Source of the DNA: Pseudomonas schmalbachii
Lineage (GTDB): Bacteria; Pseudomonadota; Gammaproteobacteria; Pseudomonadales; Pseudomonadaceae
Reading direction: 5' to 3'
DNA length: 64,000 nt
NCBI RefSeq assembly: GCF_017589465.1
Contig: NZ_JAELYA010000002.1
Coordinates: 434,001-498,000 of the forward strand
Shown here: positions 55,388-64,000 of the stretch, piece by piece
How positions within the stretch are numbered: the stretch's first letter is position 1
Layout of the letters: each line of letters begins with the position of its first letter
Notes under the pieces: generated by a model
What the model saw: only the letters and a program-made list of their open reading frames with translations
The model's database searches: none
What the model was told of the DNA's origin: nothing
Position numbers and translations under genes: made by a program

Positions 55388-57739
55388 ATGTCATCGTCCC
55401 GCGCCCTCTCCCCGCTCAGCCGCGCCCTGCTTCTCGCCTGCCTCGGCGGCGTGGCTCTGGCGCCAGCCGTCGCGTTCGGCGCCACCGAGATCAGCAGCGC
55501 CCGCCAGTACTACCGCATCCCCGCCGAACCGCTGGAGCAGGCGCTCAACCATCTGGGCCAGAAGGCCGGCGTGCTGATCGCCTTCAGCCCGGAGCAGACC
55601 GCCGGGCGCCGCAGCCAGCCGCTGGATGGCGAATACACCGCGGCCGAAGCGCTTGCCGCGCTGCTCGCCGGCTCCGGCCTGGAGGCACAGCCGCAGGAAG
55701 ACGGCGCCTTCACCCTGCAGGTCGCAGCGAGCGAAGAGCCGGCCGATCTGCAGGCGGTGACTGTGGTCGGCGACTGGCTGGCCGACGCCAGCGCCGTGGA
55801 CGTCTTCGAACACCCTGGCGCGCGCGACGTGGTGCGCCGCGAGCAATTCCAGGCGCAGGGCGCGGCCACCACCCGCGAAGTGCTGGACCGCATCCCCGGC
55901 GTCAGCGCGCCGCTGAACAACGGCACCGGCAGCCACGACCTGGCGCTGAACTTCGGCATCCGCGGCCTCAACCCTCGCCTGGCCTCGCGCTCCACGGTAC
56001 TGATGGACGGCATCCCGGTGCCCTTCGCGCCCTACGGCCAGCCGCAGCTGTCGCTGGCGCCGGTATCCATGGGCAACATGGACGCGGTCGACGTGGTGCG
56101 CGGCGGCGGCGCGGTGCGCTACGGCCCGCAGAACGTCGGCGGCATCGTCAACTTCGTGACCCGGGCGATCCCCGACGAGTTCACCACCCACCTCGACGTG
56201 CACACCGAGCAGAGCCCGGACTCCACCCACGACGGCCTCAAGACCACCCACAGCGCGCTCATCGGCGGCACCGCCGACAACGGTCTGGGCGGCGCCCTGC
56301 TCTACTCCGGCGTCCGTGGCGGCGACTGGCGCGAACACAGCGACACGCGGATCGACGACCTGATCCTCAAGGGCCGCTTCCAGCCCAACGAATTCCACAG
56401 CTTCTCGGCCATCACCCAGTACTACGACGGCGAGGCCGACATGCCCGGCGGCCTGAGCGTGGCGGACTACCGCGACGATCCCTATCAGTCCACCCGCCCG
56501 TTCGACAAATTCTGGGGCCGCCGCACCCTGGCCAGCGCCAGCTACGAATTCACCCCCAACGCCCAGCAGAAACTCAACGTCACCGGTTTCTTCACCAAGA
56601 CCCTGCGCAGCGGCTACCTCGACCAGGGCAAGAACCTCACCCTGTCGCCCCGCGAATACTGGGTGCGCGGCCTGGAAACCCGCTTCAGCCAGGGCTTCGA
56701 GCTGGGCGAGACGCGTCATGAGGTCGGTATCGGCCACCGCTACGTCAACGAGGCCAGCCACGAACTGCGCTACTGGAGCCCGGCCAGCAGCGGCATCCTG
56801 CCGAGCACCGGCAGCCCCAACGACCGCGACACCCGCGGCGCCACCGAGGCCAACGCCTTCTACATCGACGACCGCATCGACGTCGGCAACTGGACCATCA
56901 CCCCCGGCATCCGCTACGAGAAGATCGATTCGCACCAGGACGACCTGATCAAGAACACCCGCGACAGCGGCCGCTACAACGCCTCGCTGCCGGCGCTGAA
57001 CGTGATCTACCACCTCGACCCGCGCTGGAACCTCTACGCCAACACCGAAGGCTCGTTCGGCACCGTGCAGTACAGCCAGATGGGCAAGGCGGTGAAGAGC
57101 GGCGACATCGAGCCGGAAGAGGCGCGCACCTGGGAAGTCGGCACCCGCTACGACGACGGCATCCTGCGCGCCGAGCTGGGCGTCTTCCTGATCAACTTCG
57201 ACAAGCAGTACGAAAGCAACCAGCAGACCGACAGCGTCACCGCACGCGGCAAGACCCGCCACAAGGGCATCGAGGCGGCCATCGGCTACGACCTGGCGGC
57301 CCTCGACCCGCTGCTCTCCGGCTTCGACGTCTACGCCAGCTACGCCTACGTCGACGCCAGCATCCGCGAGGACGGCCCGAACAAGGGCAACCAGGTGCCG
57401 TTCTCCTCGAAACACAAGGGCACCCTCGGCGCCAACTACCGCAACGGCCCGTGGGGCTACAACCTCGACGGCAGCTTCCAGACCAGCCAGTACGCCGACA
57501 ACGCCAACACCGAAGCCGAAAGCGCCGACGGCAGCACCGGCCGCATCGCCGGCTGGATGGTCTGGAGCGCCCGCGGCAGCTACGACTTCGGCCCGCAGCT
57601 GAACGGCCTCGAACTGAGCGCCGGGGTGAAGAACCTGTTCGACCGCCGCTACTACACCCGCTCCTTCGACGACAACAACAAGGGCCTCTACGTCGGCCAG
57701 CCGCGCACCCTGTACGTGCAGGCTTCGGTGGGGTTCTGA
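55388..57739 (+). CDS. fecA: Ferric citrate TonB-dependent receptor FecA
   Basis: 783 residues. Signal peptide about 1-31, STN signalling domain about 40-115 ([30 protein letters not shown]), TonB box region AVTVVGDWL, plug and barrel ending VQASVGF. The resemblance to E. coli FecA is close over the whole chain: [50 protein letters not shown] and GKTRHKGIE are almost identical in the E. coli protein as I know it. Imports diferric dicitrate and signals through FecR/FecI. ATG at 55388 follows GAGGAGG-rich leader and an upstream GGAG. Confidence 0.96.
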   Translation: MSSSRALSPLSRALLLACLGGVALAPAVAFGATEISSARQYYRIPAEPLEQALNHLGQKAGVLIAFSPEQTAGRRSQPLDGEYTAAEALAALLAGSGLEAQPQEDGAFTLQVAASEEPADLQAVTVVGDWLADASAVDVFEHPGARDVVRREQFQAQGAATTREVLDRIPGVSAPLNNGTGSHDLALNFGIRGLNPRLASRSTVLMDGIPVPFAPYGQPQLSLAPVSMGNMDAVDVVRGGGAVRYGPQNVGGIVNFVTRAIPDEFTTHLDVHTEQSPDSTHDGLKTTHSALIGGTADNGLGGALLYSGVRGGDWREHSDTRIDDLILKGRFQPNEFHSFSAITQYYDGEADMPGGLSVADYRDDPYQSTRPFDKFWGRRTLASASYEFTPNAQQKLNVTGFFTKTLRSGYLDQGKNLTLSPREYWVRGLETRFSQGFELGETRHEVGIGHRYVNEASHELRYWSPASSGILPSTGSPNDRDTRGATEANAFYIDDRIDVGNWTITPGIRYEKIDSHQDDLIKNTRDSGRYNASLPALNVIYHLDPRWNLYANTEGSFGTVQYSQMGKAVKSGDIEPEEARTWEVGTRYDDGILRAELGVFLINFDKQYESNQQTDSVTARGKTRHKGIEAAIGYDLAALDPLLSGFDVYASYAYVDASIREDGPNKGNQVPFSSKHKGTLGANYRNGPWGYNLDGSFQTSQYADNANTEAESADGSTGRIAGWMVWSARGSYDFGPQLNGLELSAGVKNLFDRRYYTRSFDDNNKGLYVGQPRTLYVQASVGF

Positions 57740-57820
57740 GGCGCTGGCGGGGCTGGCCGCTGCGGCAGCCCCGCCCTCGTCCCCGGATGACAGGCATCCC
57801 GGTACGGCACGTTTTCACGC

Positions 57821-57826
57821 TATAAT
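57821..57826 (+). promoter_or_regulatory. -10 element of a probable prfC promoter
   Basis: Perfect TATAAT 61 bases before the prfC start; no good -35 hexamer at 16-18 bases upstream. Confidence 0.45.
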
Positions 57827-57887
57827 CCCGCGCTTTTCCAGACGCCCCGCGCGGGCGCCGTCTCCGCATTCCAGCAGGCACCTACCC

Positions 57888-59471
57888 ATGAGCATCCAGG
57901 CCGCCGAAGTCGCCAAGCGCCGTACCTTCGCGATCATTTCCCACCCCGACGCCGGTAAGACCACCATCACCGAGAAGCTGCTGCTGATGGGCAAGGCGAT
58001 CGCCGTCGCCGGTACCGTGAAGTCGCGCAAGTCCGACCGCCATGCCACCTCCGACTGGATGGAAATGGAGAAGCAGCGCGGCATCTCCATCACCACCTCG
58101 GTGATGCAGTTCCCCTACCGCGAGCACATGATCAACCTGCTCGACACCCCTGGCCACGAAGACTTCTCCGAAGACACCTACCGCACCCTGACCGCGGTGG
58201 ACTCGGCGCTGATGGTGCTGGACGGCGGTAAAGGCGTAGAGCCGCGCACCATCGCCCTGATGGAAGTCTGCCGCCTGCGCGACACGCCCATCGTCAGCTT
58301 CATCAACAAGCTCGACCGCGACATCCGCGACCCGATCGAACTGCTCGACGAGATCGAGGCGGTACTGAAGATCAAGGCCGCGCCGATCACCTGGCCGATC
58401 GGCTGCTACAAGGACTTCAAGGGCGTCTACCACCTGCTCGAAGACAAGATCATGGTCTACACCCCGGGCCACGGTCACGAGCGCACCGAAGCGAAGATCA
58501 TCGACAAGCTCGACAGCGACGAAGCCCGCGCGCACCTTGGCGACATGTACGACGACTTCGTCGACCAGCTGGAGCTGGTCCAGGGCGCCTGCCACGCATT
58601 CGACGAGACCGCCTTCCTGCAGGGCGAGATGACCCCGGTGTTCTTCGGCACCGCGCTCGGCAACTTCGGCGTCGACCATGTGCTCGACTGCGTGGTCGAC
58701 TGGGCCCCGCCGCCGCTGGCGCGCGCCACCCGCGAGCGCAGCGTCGAGCCGGTGGAGGAGAAGTTCTCCGGCTTCGTGTTCAAGATCCAGGCAAACATGG
58801 ACCCGAAACACCGCGACCGCATCGCCTTCATGCGCATCTGCTCGGGCAAGTACGAGAAGGGCATGAAGATGCGCCACGTGCGCCTCGGCAAGGACGTGAA
58901 GATCGCCGACGCGCTGACCTTCTTCTCCTCCGAGCGCGAGCAGCTGGAAGAGGCCTACGCCGGCGACATCATCGGCCTGCACAACCACGGCACCATCCAG
59001 ATCGGCGACACCTTCAGCGAAGGCGAGGCGCTCGGCTTCACCGGCATCCCGCACTTCGCCCCGGAACTGTTCCGCCGCGTGCGCCTGAAGGACCCGCTGA
59101 AGTCCAAGCAACTGCGCCAGGGTCTGCAGGAACTGGCCGAGGAAGGCGCGACCCAGGTGTTCTTCCCCGAGCGCAACAACGACATCATCCTCGGCGCCGT
59201 GGGCGTGCTGCAGTTCGACGTGGTCGCCAGCCGCCTGAAGGAGGAATACAAGGTCGAGTGCGCCTACGAGGCGATCAACGTCTGGTCGGCGCGCTGGATC
59301 GAATGCAGCGACGAGAAGAAGCTCAAGGAATTCAAGGACAAGGCCTTCGAGAACCTCTCCGTCGACGGCGGCGGCCACCTCACCTACCTCGCCCCAACCC
59401 GCGTCAACCTCAGCCTGATGGAAGAGCGCTGGCCAGACGTGAAATTCCGCGCGACGCGCGAGCACCACTGA
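57888..59471 (+). CDS. prfC: Peptide chain release factor 3
   Basis: 527 residues, standard RF3 length. Translational GTPase that removes RF1/RF2 from the ribosome after peptide release. G1 [15 protein letters not shown]2 region with [11 protein letters not shown]3 DTPGHEDF, G4 NKLDRD. Domains II and III follow. ATG at 57888. In P. aeruginosa prfC also follows fecA closely, so the fecIRA-prfC block is syntenic with that region and not with the speC region. Confidence 0.97.
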   Translation: MSIQAAEVAKRRTFAIISHPDAGKTTITEKLLLMGKAIAVAGTVKSRKSDRHATSDWMEMEKQRGISITTSVMQFPYREHMINLLDTPGHEDFSEDTYRTLTAVDSALMVLDGGKGVEPRTIALMEVCRLRDTPIVSFINKLDRDIRDPIELLDEIEAVLKIKAAPITWPIGCYKDFKGVYHLLEDKIMVYTPGHGHERTEAKIIDKLDSDEARAHLGDMYDDFVDQLELVQGACHAFDETAFLQGEMTPVFFGTALGNFGVDHVLDCVVDWAPPPLARATRERSVEPVEEKFSGFVFKIQANMDPKHRDRIAFMRICSGKYEKGMKMRHVRLGKDVKIADALTFFSSEREQLEEAYAGDIIGLHNHGTIQIGDTFSEGEALGFTGIPHFAPELFRRVRLKDPLKSKQLRQGLQELAEEGATQVFFPERNNDIILGAVGVLQFDVVASRLKEEYKVECAYEAINVWSARWIECSDEKKLKEFKDKAFENLSVDGGGHLTYLAPTRVNLSLMEERWPDVKFRATREHH

Positions 59472-59490
59472 TACGCCTCACGCCGAACCT

Positions 59491-59580
59491 GTAGGAGCCA
59501 GCTTGCTGGCGATCAAAGTTTCAAGCCGGCCACATCGGTAACAAGCGAAACTCCGGATCGCCAGCAAGCTGGCTCCTACA
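59491..59580. repeat. RAYT-flanking palindromic element, left (family D)
   Basis: GTAGGAGCCAGCTTGCTGGC ... GCCAGCAAGCTGGCTCCTAC, two inverted arms (each a hairpin) around a ~40-base spacer containing ATCGGTAACAAGCGAAACTC. Near-identical to the right-hand element at 60089-60176. Confidence 0.92.
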
Positions 59581-59607
59581 AAAAGCGTTGCCACAACGGA
59601 GCTTGGA

Positions 59608-60078
59608 ATGGATTCCAGCCTCTTCGCCCATCGCAGCCATGCCTTGCGTAGTGGTCGATTCTCAGAGCCGAATAGAGCCTATCTACTCACCACGGTAACT
59701 TACGGTCGCGTCCCAATTTTCACCGACTGGTGTGCCGCCCGCCTGCTGGTAGCGGAAATGCGCCAGGCCCATGACCAGCAACTGGTCACCTCCCTCGCCT
59801 GGGTAATCATGCCGGACCACCTGCACTGGCTGGTGCAGCTTGGCTCCCTGCCACTGCCTTCACTCATGCAGCGCATCAAGTCGCGCAGTGCCATTGCCCT
59901 TCGCCAGGCTGGCGTCGATCACACCGAGAAAGTCTGGCAAAAAGGTTTTCACGACCACGCTCTCCGCCATGACGAGGATCTGCAGGACGTGGCCCGGTAT
60001 ATCGTCGCGAATCCTTTACGAGCAGGTCTGGTTAAGCGGGTCGGCGACTACCCGTTATGGGACGCAGCCTGGCTGTAA
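59608..60078 (+). CDS. REP-associated tyrosine transposase (RAYT, Y1_Tnp family)
   Basis: 156 residues. Single-strand HUH-type transposase related to IS200/IS605 TnpA. The metal-binding HUH motif is MPDHLHWLVQ (His-Leu-His); the C-terminal block DVARYIVANPLRAGLV is the RAYT signature. The catalytic Tyr is likely the one in ARYIVANP. RAYTs are single-copy, non-selfish relatives of transposases thought to spread REP/BIME repeats. ATG at 59608 after CGGAG. It is bracketed by two family D elements, the classical REPtron arrangement. Confidence 0.93.
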   Translation: MDSSLFAHRSHALRSGRFSEPNRAYLLTTVTYGRVPIFTDWCAARLLVAEMRQAHDQQLVTSLAWVIMPDHLHWLVQLGSLPLPSLMQRIKSRSAIALRQAGVDHTEKVWQKGFHDHALRHDEDLQDVARYIVANPLRAGLVKRVGDYPLWDAAWL

Positions 60079-60088
60079 CGCCATACCT

Positions 60089-60176
60089 GTAGGAGCCAGC
60101 TTGCTGGCGATCCATGGTTCAGCCGGCAACATCGGTAGCAAGCGAAACTCCGGATCGCCAGCAAGCTGGCTCCTAC
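60089..60176. repeat. RAYT-flanking palindromic element, right (family D)
   Basis: Same arms and nearly the same spacer (ATCGGTAGCAAGCGAAACTC) as the left-hand element, in the same orientation. Begins 11 bases after the RAYT stop and ends 23 bases before the fruA stop. Confidence 0.92.
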
Positions 60177-60198
60177 CAAAAGCAAAAGCCGCCCCGCC

Positions 60199-61926
60199 CT
60201 ACCCCGCCGCCAGCACCGGCGCCTCGGCCTCGCTGCGCTTCAGCACGGCGTACAGCACGCCCGTCACCACGCTCCCCGCGATGATCGCCAGCAGGTACGC
60301 CAGCGCATGGTTCATCGCGTTGGGGATCAGCAGCACGAACAGCCCGCCGTGGGGCGCCAGCAGTTTGCAGCCGAACAGCATCGACAGCGCCCCGGTCAGC
60401 GAGCCGCCGGCGATGCAGGCCGGGATCACCCGCAGCGGGTCCTTCGCCGCGAACGGGATCGCGCCTTCGGAGATGAAGCACAGCCCCAGCACCAGCGCCG
60501 CCTTGCCGGCTTCGCGTTCGCTCTGGGCGAATTTGCGGCGGGCGAGAAAGGTGGCGAGGCCCATGCCGATTGGCGGGACCATGCCGCCGGCCATCACCGC
60601 CGCCATCGGCGCGTAGCTCTGCGAGGCCAGCAGGCCGACCGAGAAGGCGTAGGCGGCCTTGTTGATCGGACCGCCGAGATCGACACACATCATCCCGCCA
60701 AGCAGCAGGCCGAGCAGGATCGCATTGGTGGTGCCCATTCCGGCGAGGAAGGTGGTCAGGCCGGACATCATCCCCGCCACCGGCTTGCCGACCACGTAGA
60801 TCATCACCAGCCCGGTGAACAGACTGGATAGCAGTGGAATGATCAGGATCGGCTTGAGCGCCTCGACGCTGGCCGGCAGAGGCAGGCGGCGCGCGATTTC
60901 CCGTGCGGAGTAGCCGGCGAGCAGGCCGGCGACGATGCCGCCGAGGAATCCTGCACCCAGCGTGCTGGCCAGCAGCCCGCCGATCATCCCCGGCGCCAGT
61001 CCCGGTCGGTCGGCGATGGACCAGGCGATATAGCCGGCGAGCATCGGCACCATCAGCTTGAACGCCGCCTCGCCGCCGATCTGCATCAGCGCGGCGGCAA
61101 GAGTGCCTTCCTGCTTGAATGCCTCGATGCCGAAGACGAACGACAGCGCGATCAGCAGGCCGCCGGCCACCACCATCGGCAGCATGAACGACACCCCGGT
61201 GAGCAGGTGCTTGTAGATCCCCGCCGCCTCCTTCTTCGCCGGCGTGGCTTGGGCTGCGGTGGTGCCGGAAGTTTCCTCGCGGGCCTCGCTGAGCGCGCGT
61301 TCGAGGATCGCCTGCGGCTGCTTCAGGGCCACACCGGTGCCGCAGCGGAAGATGCGCTTGCCAGAGAAGCGCGCGGTGTTCACCTCGATATCCGCCGCCA
61401 GCAGCACCACGTCGGCGGCGGCGATTTCGGACGGTTCCAGCGAATTGCGCGCGCCGACCGAGCCCTGGGTTTCCACCCGCAGTTCGTAGCCCATCTGCCG
61501 CGCCACCTGCTGCAGCGCCTCGGCGGCCATGAAGGTGTGCGCCACGCCGGTCGGGCAGGCGGTGATCGCCACCAGGCGTGGAATCTTGGCCGGCCCCGGC
61601 GCCGACGACTCGCCCGTGCAAACCTGAGCCTCGCGCTCGGCGCGCAGCAGGAAGGCCGCGCTGTCGGCCAGCGCCTCGGCCGGAGCCGCCTGCAGCAGAC
61701 GCTTGCCGGCGAAGCGGGAGAGGTCCAGTGGCAGGCTGCTGACCACCAGCACCAGATCGGCGGCCTCGATCTGCGCGGCGCTCAGGCGCTGTTCCGGCTT
61801 CTCCGGATCGTGCAGCTCGACGCAGACCGACCAGCCCAGCCGCTCCGCCGCCGCGCGCAACAGTCGCGAGCTGAGCACGCTGGTGATCTGGCCGCCGGGG
61901 CAGGCAGTGATCAGGGCAAGGTTCAT
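60199..61926 (-). CDS. fruA: Fructose-specific PTS enzyme IIBC
   Basis: 575 residues. Duplicated IIB domains: an N-terminal degenerate IIB' (ITACPGGQITSV, about 1-100) and an active IIB (ITACPTGVAHTFMAAEAL, about 113-210) with the phosphorylated Cys, then a IIC membrane domain with about nine helices from LLTGVSFMLPMVVAGG. Takes up fructose and phosphorylates it to fructose-1-phosphate. ATG at 61926 (MNLALITACPGG); the frame is open upstream through a repeat but the added residues are repeat translation. Last gene of fruBKA. Confidence 0.96.
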   Translation of the reverse strand: MNLALITACPGGQITSVLSSRLLRAAAERLGWSVCVELHDPEKPEQRLSAAQIEAADLVLVVSSLPLDLSRFAGKRLLQAAPAEALADSAAFLLRAEREAQVCTGESSAPGPAKIPRLVAITACPTGVAHTFMAAEALQQVARQMGYELRVETQGSVGARNSLEPSEIAAADVVLLAADIEVNTARFSGKRIFRCGTGVALKQPQAILERALSEAREETSGTTAAQATPAKKEAAGIYKHLLTGVSFMLPMVVAGGLLIALSFVFGIEAFKQEGTLAAALMQIGGEAAFKLMVPMLAGYIAWSIADRPGLAPGMIGGLLASTLGAGFLGGIVAGLLAGYSAREIARRLPLPASVEALKPILIIPLLSSLFTGLVMIYVVGKPVAGMMSGLTTFLAGMGTTNAILLGLLLGGMMCVDLGGPINKAAYAFSVGLLASQSYAPMAAVMAGGMVPPIGMGLATFLARRKFAQSEREAGKAALVLGLCFISEGAIPFAAKDPLRVIPACIAGGSLTGALSMLFGCKLLAPHGGLFVLLIPNAMNHALAYLLAIIAGSVVTGVLYAVLKRSEAEAPVLAAG

Positions 61927-61967
61927 GTTCAGTACCTCTTGTCGTTGTAGGCGCGTCGGCTCCAAAC

Positions 61968-62041
61968 CGTAGGATGGGTTGAGCGAAGCGATACCCATGC
62001 GGGCAAGGTGATGGGTATCGCGTTGCTCAACCCATCCTGCG
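61968..62041. repeat. Palindromic repeat, family A, overlapping the fruK stop
   Basis: CGTAGGATGGGTTGAGCGAA ... CGTTGCTCAACCCATCCTGCG. Located between fruK and fruA inside the operon. Its right arm encodes the last four residues (Arg-Arg-Met-Gly) and the TGA stop of fruK on the minus strand. Confidence 0.88.
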
Positions 62042-62962
62042 AACAGCCACCTGTTGCTCCAGCTGTTCCAACCGCTCCGGGTCCTGGATGCCGAAGTCGA
62101 ACTGTGTGACCGCCAACGCACCAACGGCGGTGGCATGGCGCAGCACGCGCTCGGCCGGCCAGCCGGAAAGCAGGCCGTGGACCATCGCCGCCAGCAGCGA
62201 ATCGCCGGCGCCCACGGTGCTTGCCACCTCGACCTTCGGCGGCGTCGCCCACAGCGCCGGGGCGGGCGAGAACCAGCTCACCCCGTCCGCGCCGTGGGAC
62301 ACCACCACATGCTCGATACCGCGCCCGCACAGCTCCCGCGCCACGTCGCCCAGCTCGGCGGCGGACAGCCGTTCCCGCCCGCGAATCTCGGCCAGTTCGG
62401 CGCCGTTCGGCTTGATCAGCCAGGGCACCGCCTGCAGTCCTTCGCTCAATGCCGCGCCGCTGCTGTCGAAGGCCACGCGCAGGCCAAGGCGCTTCAGGCG
62501 CGACAGCAACTCACGGAGGAACTCCGGCTCGACGCCACGCGGCAGGCTGCCGGCGACGATCGCCAGGTCGTGGCCGTCGGCGATGCGTTCGACGCACGCC
62601 AGCAACTGCTCCTGCGCCTCGCTGTCGACTTCCGGGCCGGGGCCGTTGAGGTCGGTGATCCGCCCGCTGCGCTCGGCCAGCTTGATGTTGCTGCGGGTTT
62701 CGCCGGGCACGCGGATGAACTGGTCGATGAAGTCGCGGTGGCGGAACAGCGTCTCGAACGGCGCCAGGTTGTCCGCACCGAGGAAGCCGCTGACGGTCAG
62801 CAAATGGCCGAGGTCGGCGAGCACCTGGGCGACGTTCAGGCCCTTGCCGGCCGCCTGGCTCAGCACCGCCTCGCTGCGGTTCACTTCGCCGAGTTCGAGA
62901 TGGCGCAGGCGCACGGTGAGGTCCAGCGCCGGATTCAGGGTCAGACTAAGAATGCGAGCCAT
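62027..62962 (-). CDS. fruK: 1-phosphofructokinase
   Basis: 311 residues, PfkB/ribokinase family. Converts fructose-1-phosphate to fructose-1,6-bisphosphate. N-terminal LTLNPALDLTV, GKGLNVAQVLADLG, and the C-terminal PfkB signature VASTVGAGDSLLAAMVHGL with the catalytic Asp. ATG at 62962 overlaps the fruB stop (TGATG). The C-terminus and stop codon are supplied by a family A repeat. Confidence 0.96.
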   Translation of the reverse strand: MARILSLTLNPALDLTVRLRHLELGEVNRSEAVLSQAAGKGLNVAQVLADLGHLLTVSGFLGADNLAPFETLFRHRDFIDQFIRVPGETRSNIKLAERSGRITDLNGPGPEVDSEAQEQLLACVERIADGHDLAIVAGSLPRGVEPEFLRELLSRLKRLGLRVAFDSSGAALSEGLQAVPWLIKPNGAELAEIRGRERLSAAELGDVARELCGRGIEHVVVSHGADGVSWFSPAPALWATPPKVEVASTVGAGDSLLAAMVHGLLSGWPAERVLRHATAVGALAVTQFDFGIQDPERLEQLEQQVAVRRMG

Positions 62963-64000
62963 CAGTGCACCTCCCCCAGCGCCTGGGCGACCAGCGCGCG
63001 CACCTCGGCGGCGGAGCCGAGGGTCAGCGCGGTGCCGGCCAGTTTACGGGCGCTGGACATGTCCAGTTCACGTACACGCTGCTTGACCAGCGGGATGCTC
63101 CGCGCCGAAACGCTCAGCTCGTCCACCTCCAGCCCGAGCAGCAGCGGCACCGCCTGGGCGTCCGCCGCCAGCTCGCCGCATACGCCGACCCACCTGCCGT
63201 TGGCATGCGCCGCGCGCACGGTCATGTCGATCAGTTGCAGCACCGCCGGGTGCAGGCCGTCGGCCTGGGCGGAGAGGGTCGGATGGCCGCGGTCGATGGC
63301 CAGCGCGTACTGGGTCAGGTCGTTGGTGCCGACGCTGAAGAAATCCACCTCGCGCGCCAGCACCGGGGCGAGCAGCGCGGCGGACGGCACCTCGACCATG
63401 ATGCCGATCTGCAAATCGCCGTCGATGCGCAGTTCGTCCTTCAGGCGCAGGGTCATGTCGCGCGCCTGCCGCCATTCTTCGAGCTGGCCGACCATCGGGA
63501 ACATGATCCGCAGCGCGCGGCCGTCGGCAGCGGCGAGCAGCGCGCGCAGCTGGGTCTGCATGATTTGCGGACGCTGCAGGGTCAGACGCACGCCACGCAC
63601 GCCGAGGAAGGGGTTTTCCTCCTGCGGGATCGGCCAGTACGGCAGCGGCTTGTCGCCGCCAACGTCGAGGGTGCGCACCACCAGCGGCCGGCCGCCGAGG
63701 GCGTCGAGTACGCGGCGGTACTCGGCCTCCTGGCTCGCCTGGTCCGGCGCCTGGGCGCTGTCCATGAAGATGAATTCGCTGCGCAGCAGGCCGACGCCCT
63801 CGGCGCCAAGCTCCACCGCCTGCTTCGCGCCGGCGGTATCGCCGAGGTTGGCGGCCACTTCGATGACATGTCCGTCACGGGTTTGCGCCGGTTCATGACG
63901 ACGCGCCTCGGCCTGTTCCTGGCGTTGCCGGCGCTCCGCGCGCTGGCGTTCGGCCTGCTCCAGCACCTCGGCGGGCGGTGCGACCGTCAGCAGGCCGCGG
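62962..64000 (-). CDS. fruB: Fructose PTS multiphosphoryl protein (EIIA-HPr-EI), C-terminal part only
   Basis: Runs off the right edge; 345 C-terminal residues visible, all from the enzyme I domain (the full FruB/FruI is about 950 residues). PEP-binding TIM barrel: GAEGVGLLRSEFIFMD, RTLDVGGDKPLPY, ENPFLGVRG, MFPMV, MVEVPSAALL, FFSVGTNDLTQYAL and the active-site Cys in GVCGELAAD. The EI phospho-histidine, HPr and EIIA parts lie outside the window. Starts the phosphate relay PEP-EI-HPr-IIA to FruA. Named fruI in some Pseudomonas annotations. Confidence 0.93.
   Translation of the reverse strand, partial: RGLLTVAPPAEVLEQAERQRAERRQRQEQAEARRHEPAQTRDGHVIEVAANLGDTAGAKQAVELGAEGVGLLRSEFIFMDSAQAPDQASQEAEYRRVLDALGGRPLVVRTLDVGGDKPLPYWPIPQEENPFLGVRGVRLTLQRPQIMQTQLRALLAAADGRALRIMFPMVGQLEEWRQARDMTLRLKDELRIDGDLQIGIMVEVPSAALLAPVLAREVDFFSVGTNDLTQYALAIDRGHPTLSAQADGLHPAVLQLIDMTVRAAHANGRWVGVCGELAADAQAVPLLLGLEVDELSVSARSIPLVKQRVRELDMSSARKLAGTALTLGSAAEVRALVAQALGEVH

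Noticed and set aside
59608-60078. Active IS200/IS605 insertion sequence
   Set aside because: The protein is of the RAYT subtype, there is no tnpB and the flanks are REP elements rather than IS ends.

Overview
This is a high-GC gammaproteobacterial chromosome segment from a Pseudomonas of the P. aeruginosa lineage, but not P. aeruginosa itself. The first ~50 kb follow the gene order known around PA4476-PA4519 of strain PAO1: yhdP, rng, maf, mreDCB, gatCAB, the mag operon, roxSR, dpp, piu, speC. The last ~12 kb join genes that lie elsewhere in that species: fecIRA-prfC, then the fructose PTS. The intergenic spaces are crowded with several families of short palindromic repeats, which is typical of the P. 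citronellolis / P. nitroreducens / P. knackmussii type of genome. Species assignment is inference. No rRNA, tRNA, CRISPR array, prophage or classical IS element was seen.

Layout. 1-6.7 kb (minus strand): envelope and housekeeping genes yhdP (cut by the window edge), rng, maf, mreD, mreC, mreB. 6.9-10.9 kb (plus): gatCAB tRNA amidotransferase, an RlpA-like lipoprotein and a PcaC-like protein. 11.1-21.3 kb (minus): the six-gene magABCDEF operon built around a bacterial alpha-2-macroglobulin. 21.4-27 kb: a UMF1-type MFS transporter, a 943-residue fusion of acyl carrier protein, fatty acyl-AMP ligase and PlsC-type acyltransferase, and an AEC transporter. 27.1-29 kb: RoxSR redox two-component system. 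29.2-38 kb (plus): a SIMPL-domain protein and a dipeptide ABC importer with two tandem binding proteins (dppA1, dppA2, dppBCDF). 38.1-41 kb: an anchored protein of unknown function, then RtcB RNA ligase coupled to release factor PrfH. 41-43.3 kb (minus): 5-oxoprolinase pxpABC. 43.4-50.3 kb: iron genes piuB, piuA, piuC and a Sel1-repeat protein. 50.6-53.6 kb: speC and a CPA1 antiporter. 53.7-57.7 kb: fecI-fecR-fecA ferric citrate uptake behind a perfect Fur-box palindrome. 57.9-64 kb: prfC, a REP-associated tyrosine transposase (RAYT) between two near-identical repeat elements, and fruBKA.

How the genes work together. Two iron modules (piu and fec) have Fur-like operators. Peptide import (dpp) and 5-oxoproline hydrolysis (pxp) serve nitrogen salvage. 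RtcB-PrfH looks like a repair and rescue pair for damaged ribosomes. The most interesting system is the mag operon. Besides the macroglobulin MagD, whose thioester motif has the cysteine shifted by one position, MagC has the Cys/His layout of an NlpC/P60 enzyme. MagE carries motifs resembling a penicillin-binding-protein active site (SxxK, SCG, KTW), a SpoIID-like glycan-binding/lytic domain and a C-terminal HExxH. I infer a periplasmic cell-wall repair or defence complex, parallel to the YfhM-PbpC pairing known from other macroglobulins. Other points worth following are the ACP-FAAL-acyltransferase fusion, repeats that supply stop codons or form a small coupled ORF, a probable ATC start for mreC, and a palindrome shared by the convergent ends of prfH and pxpC.
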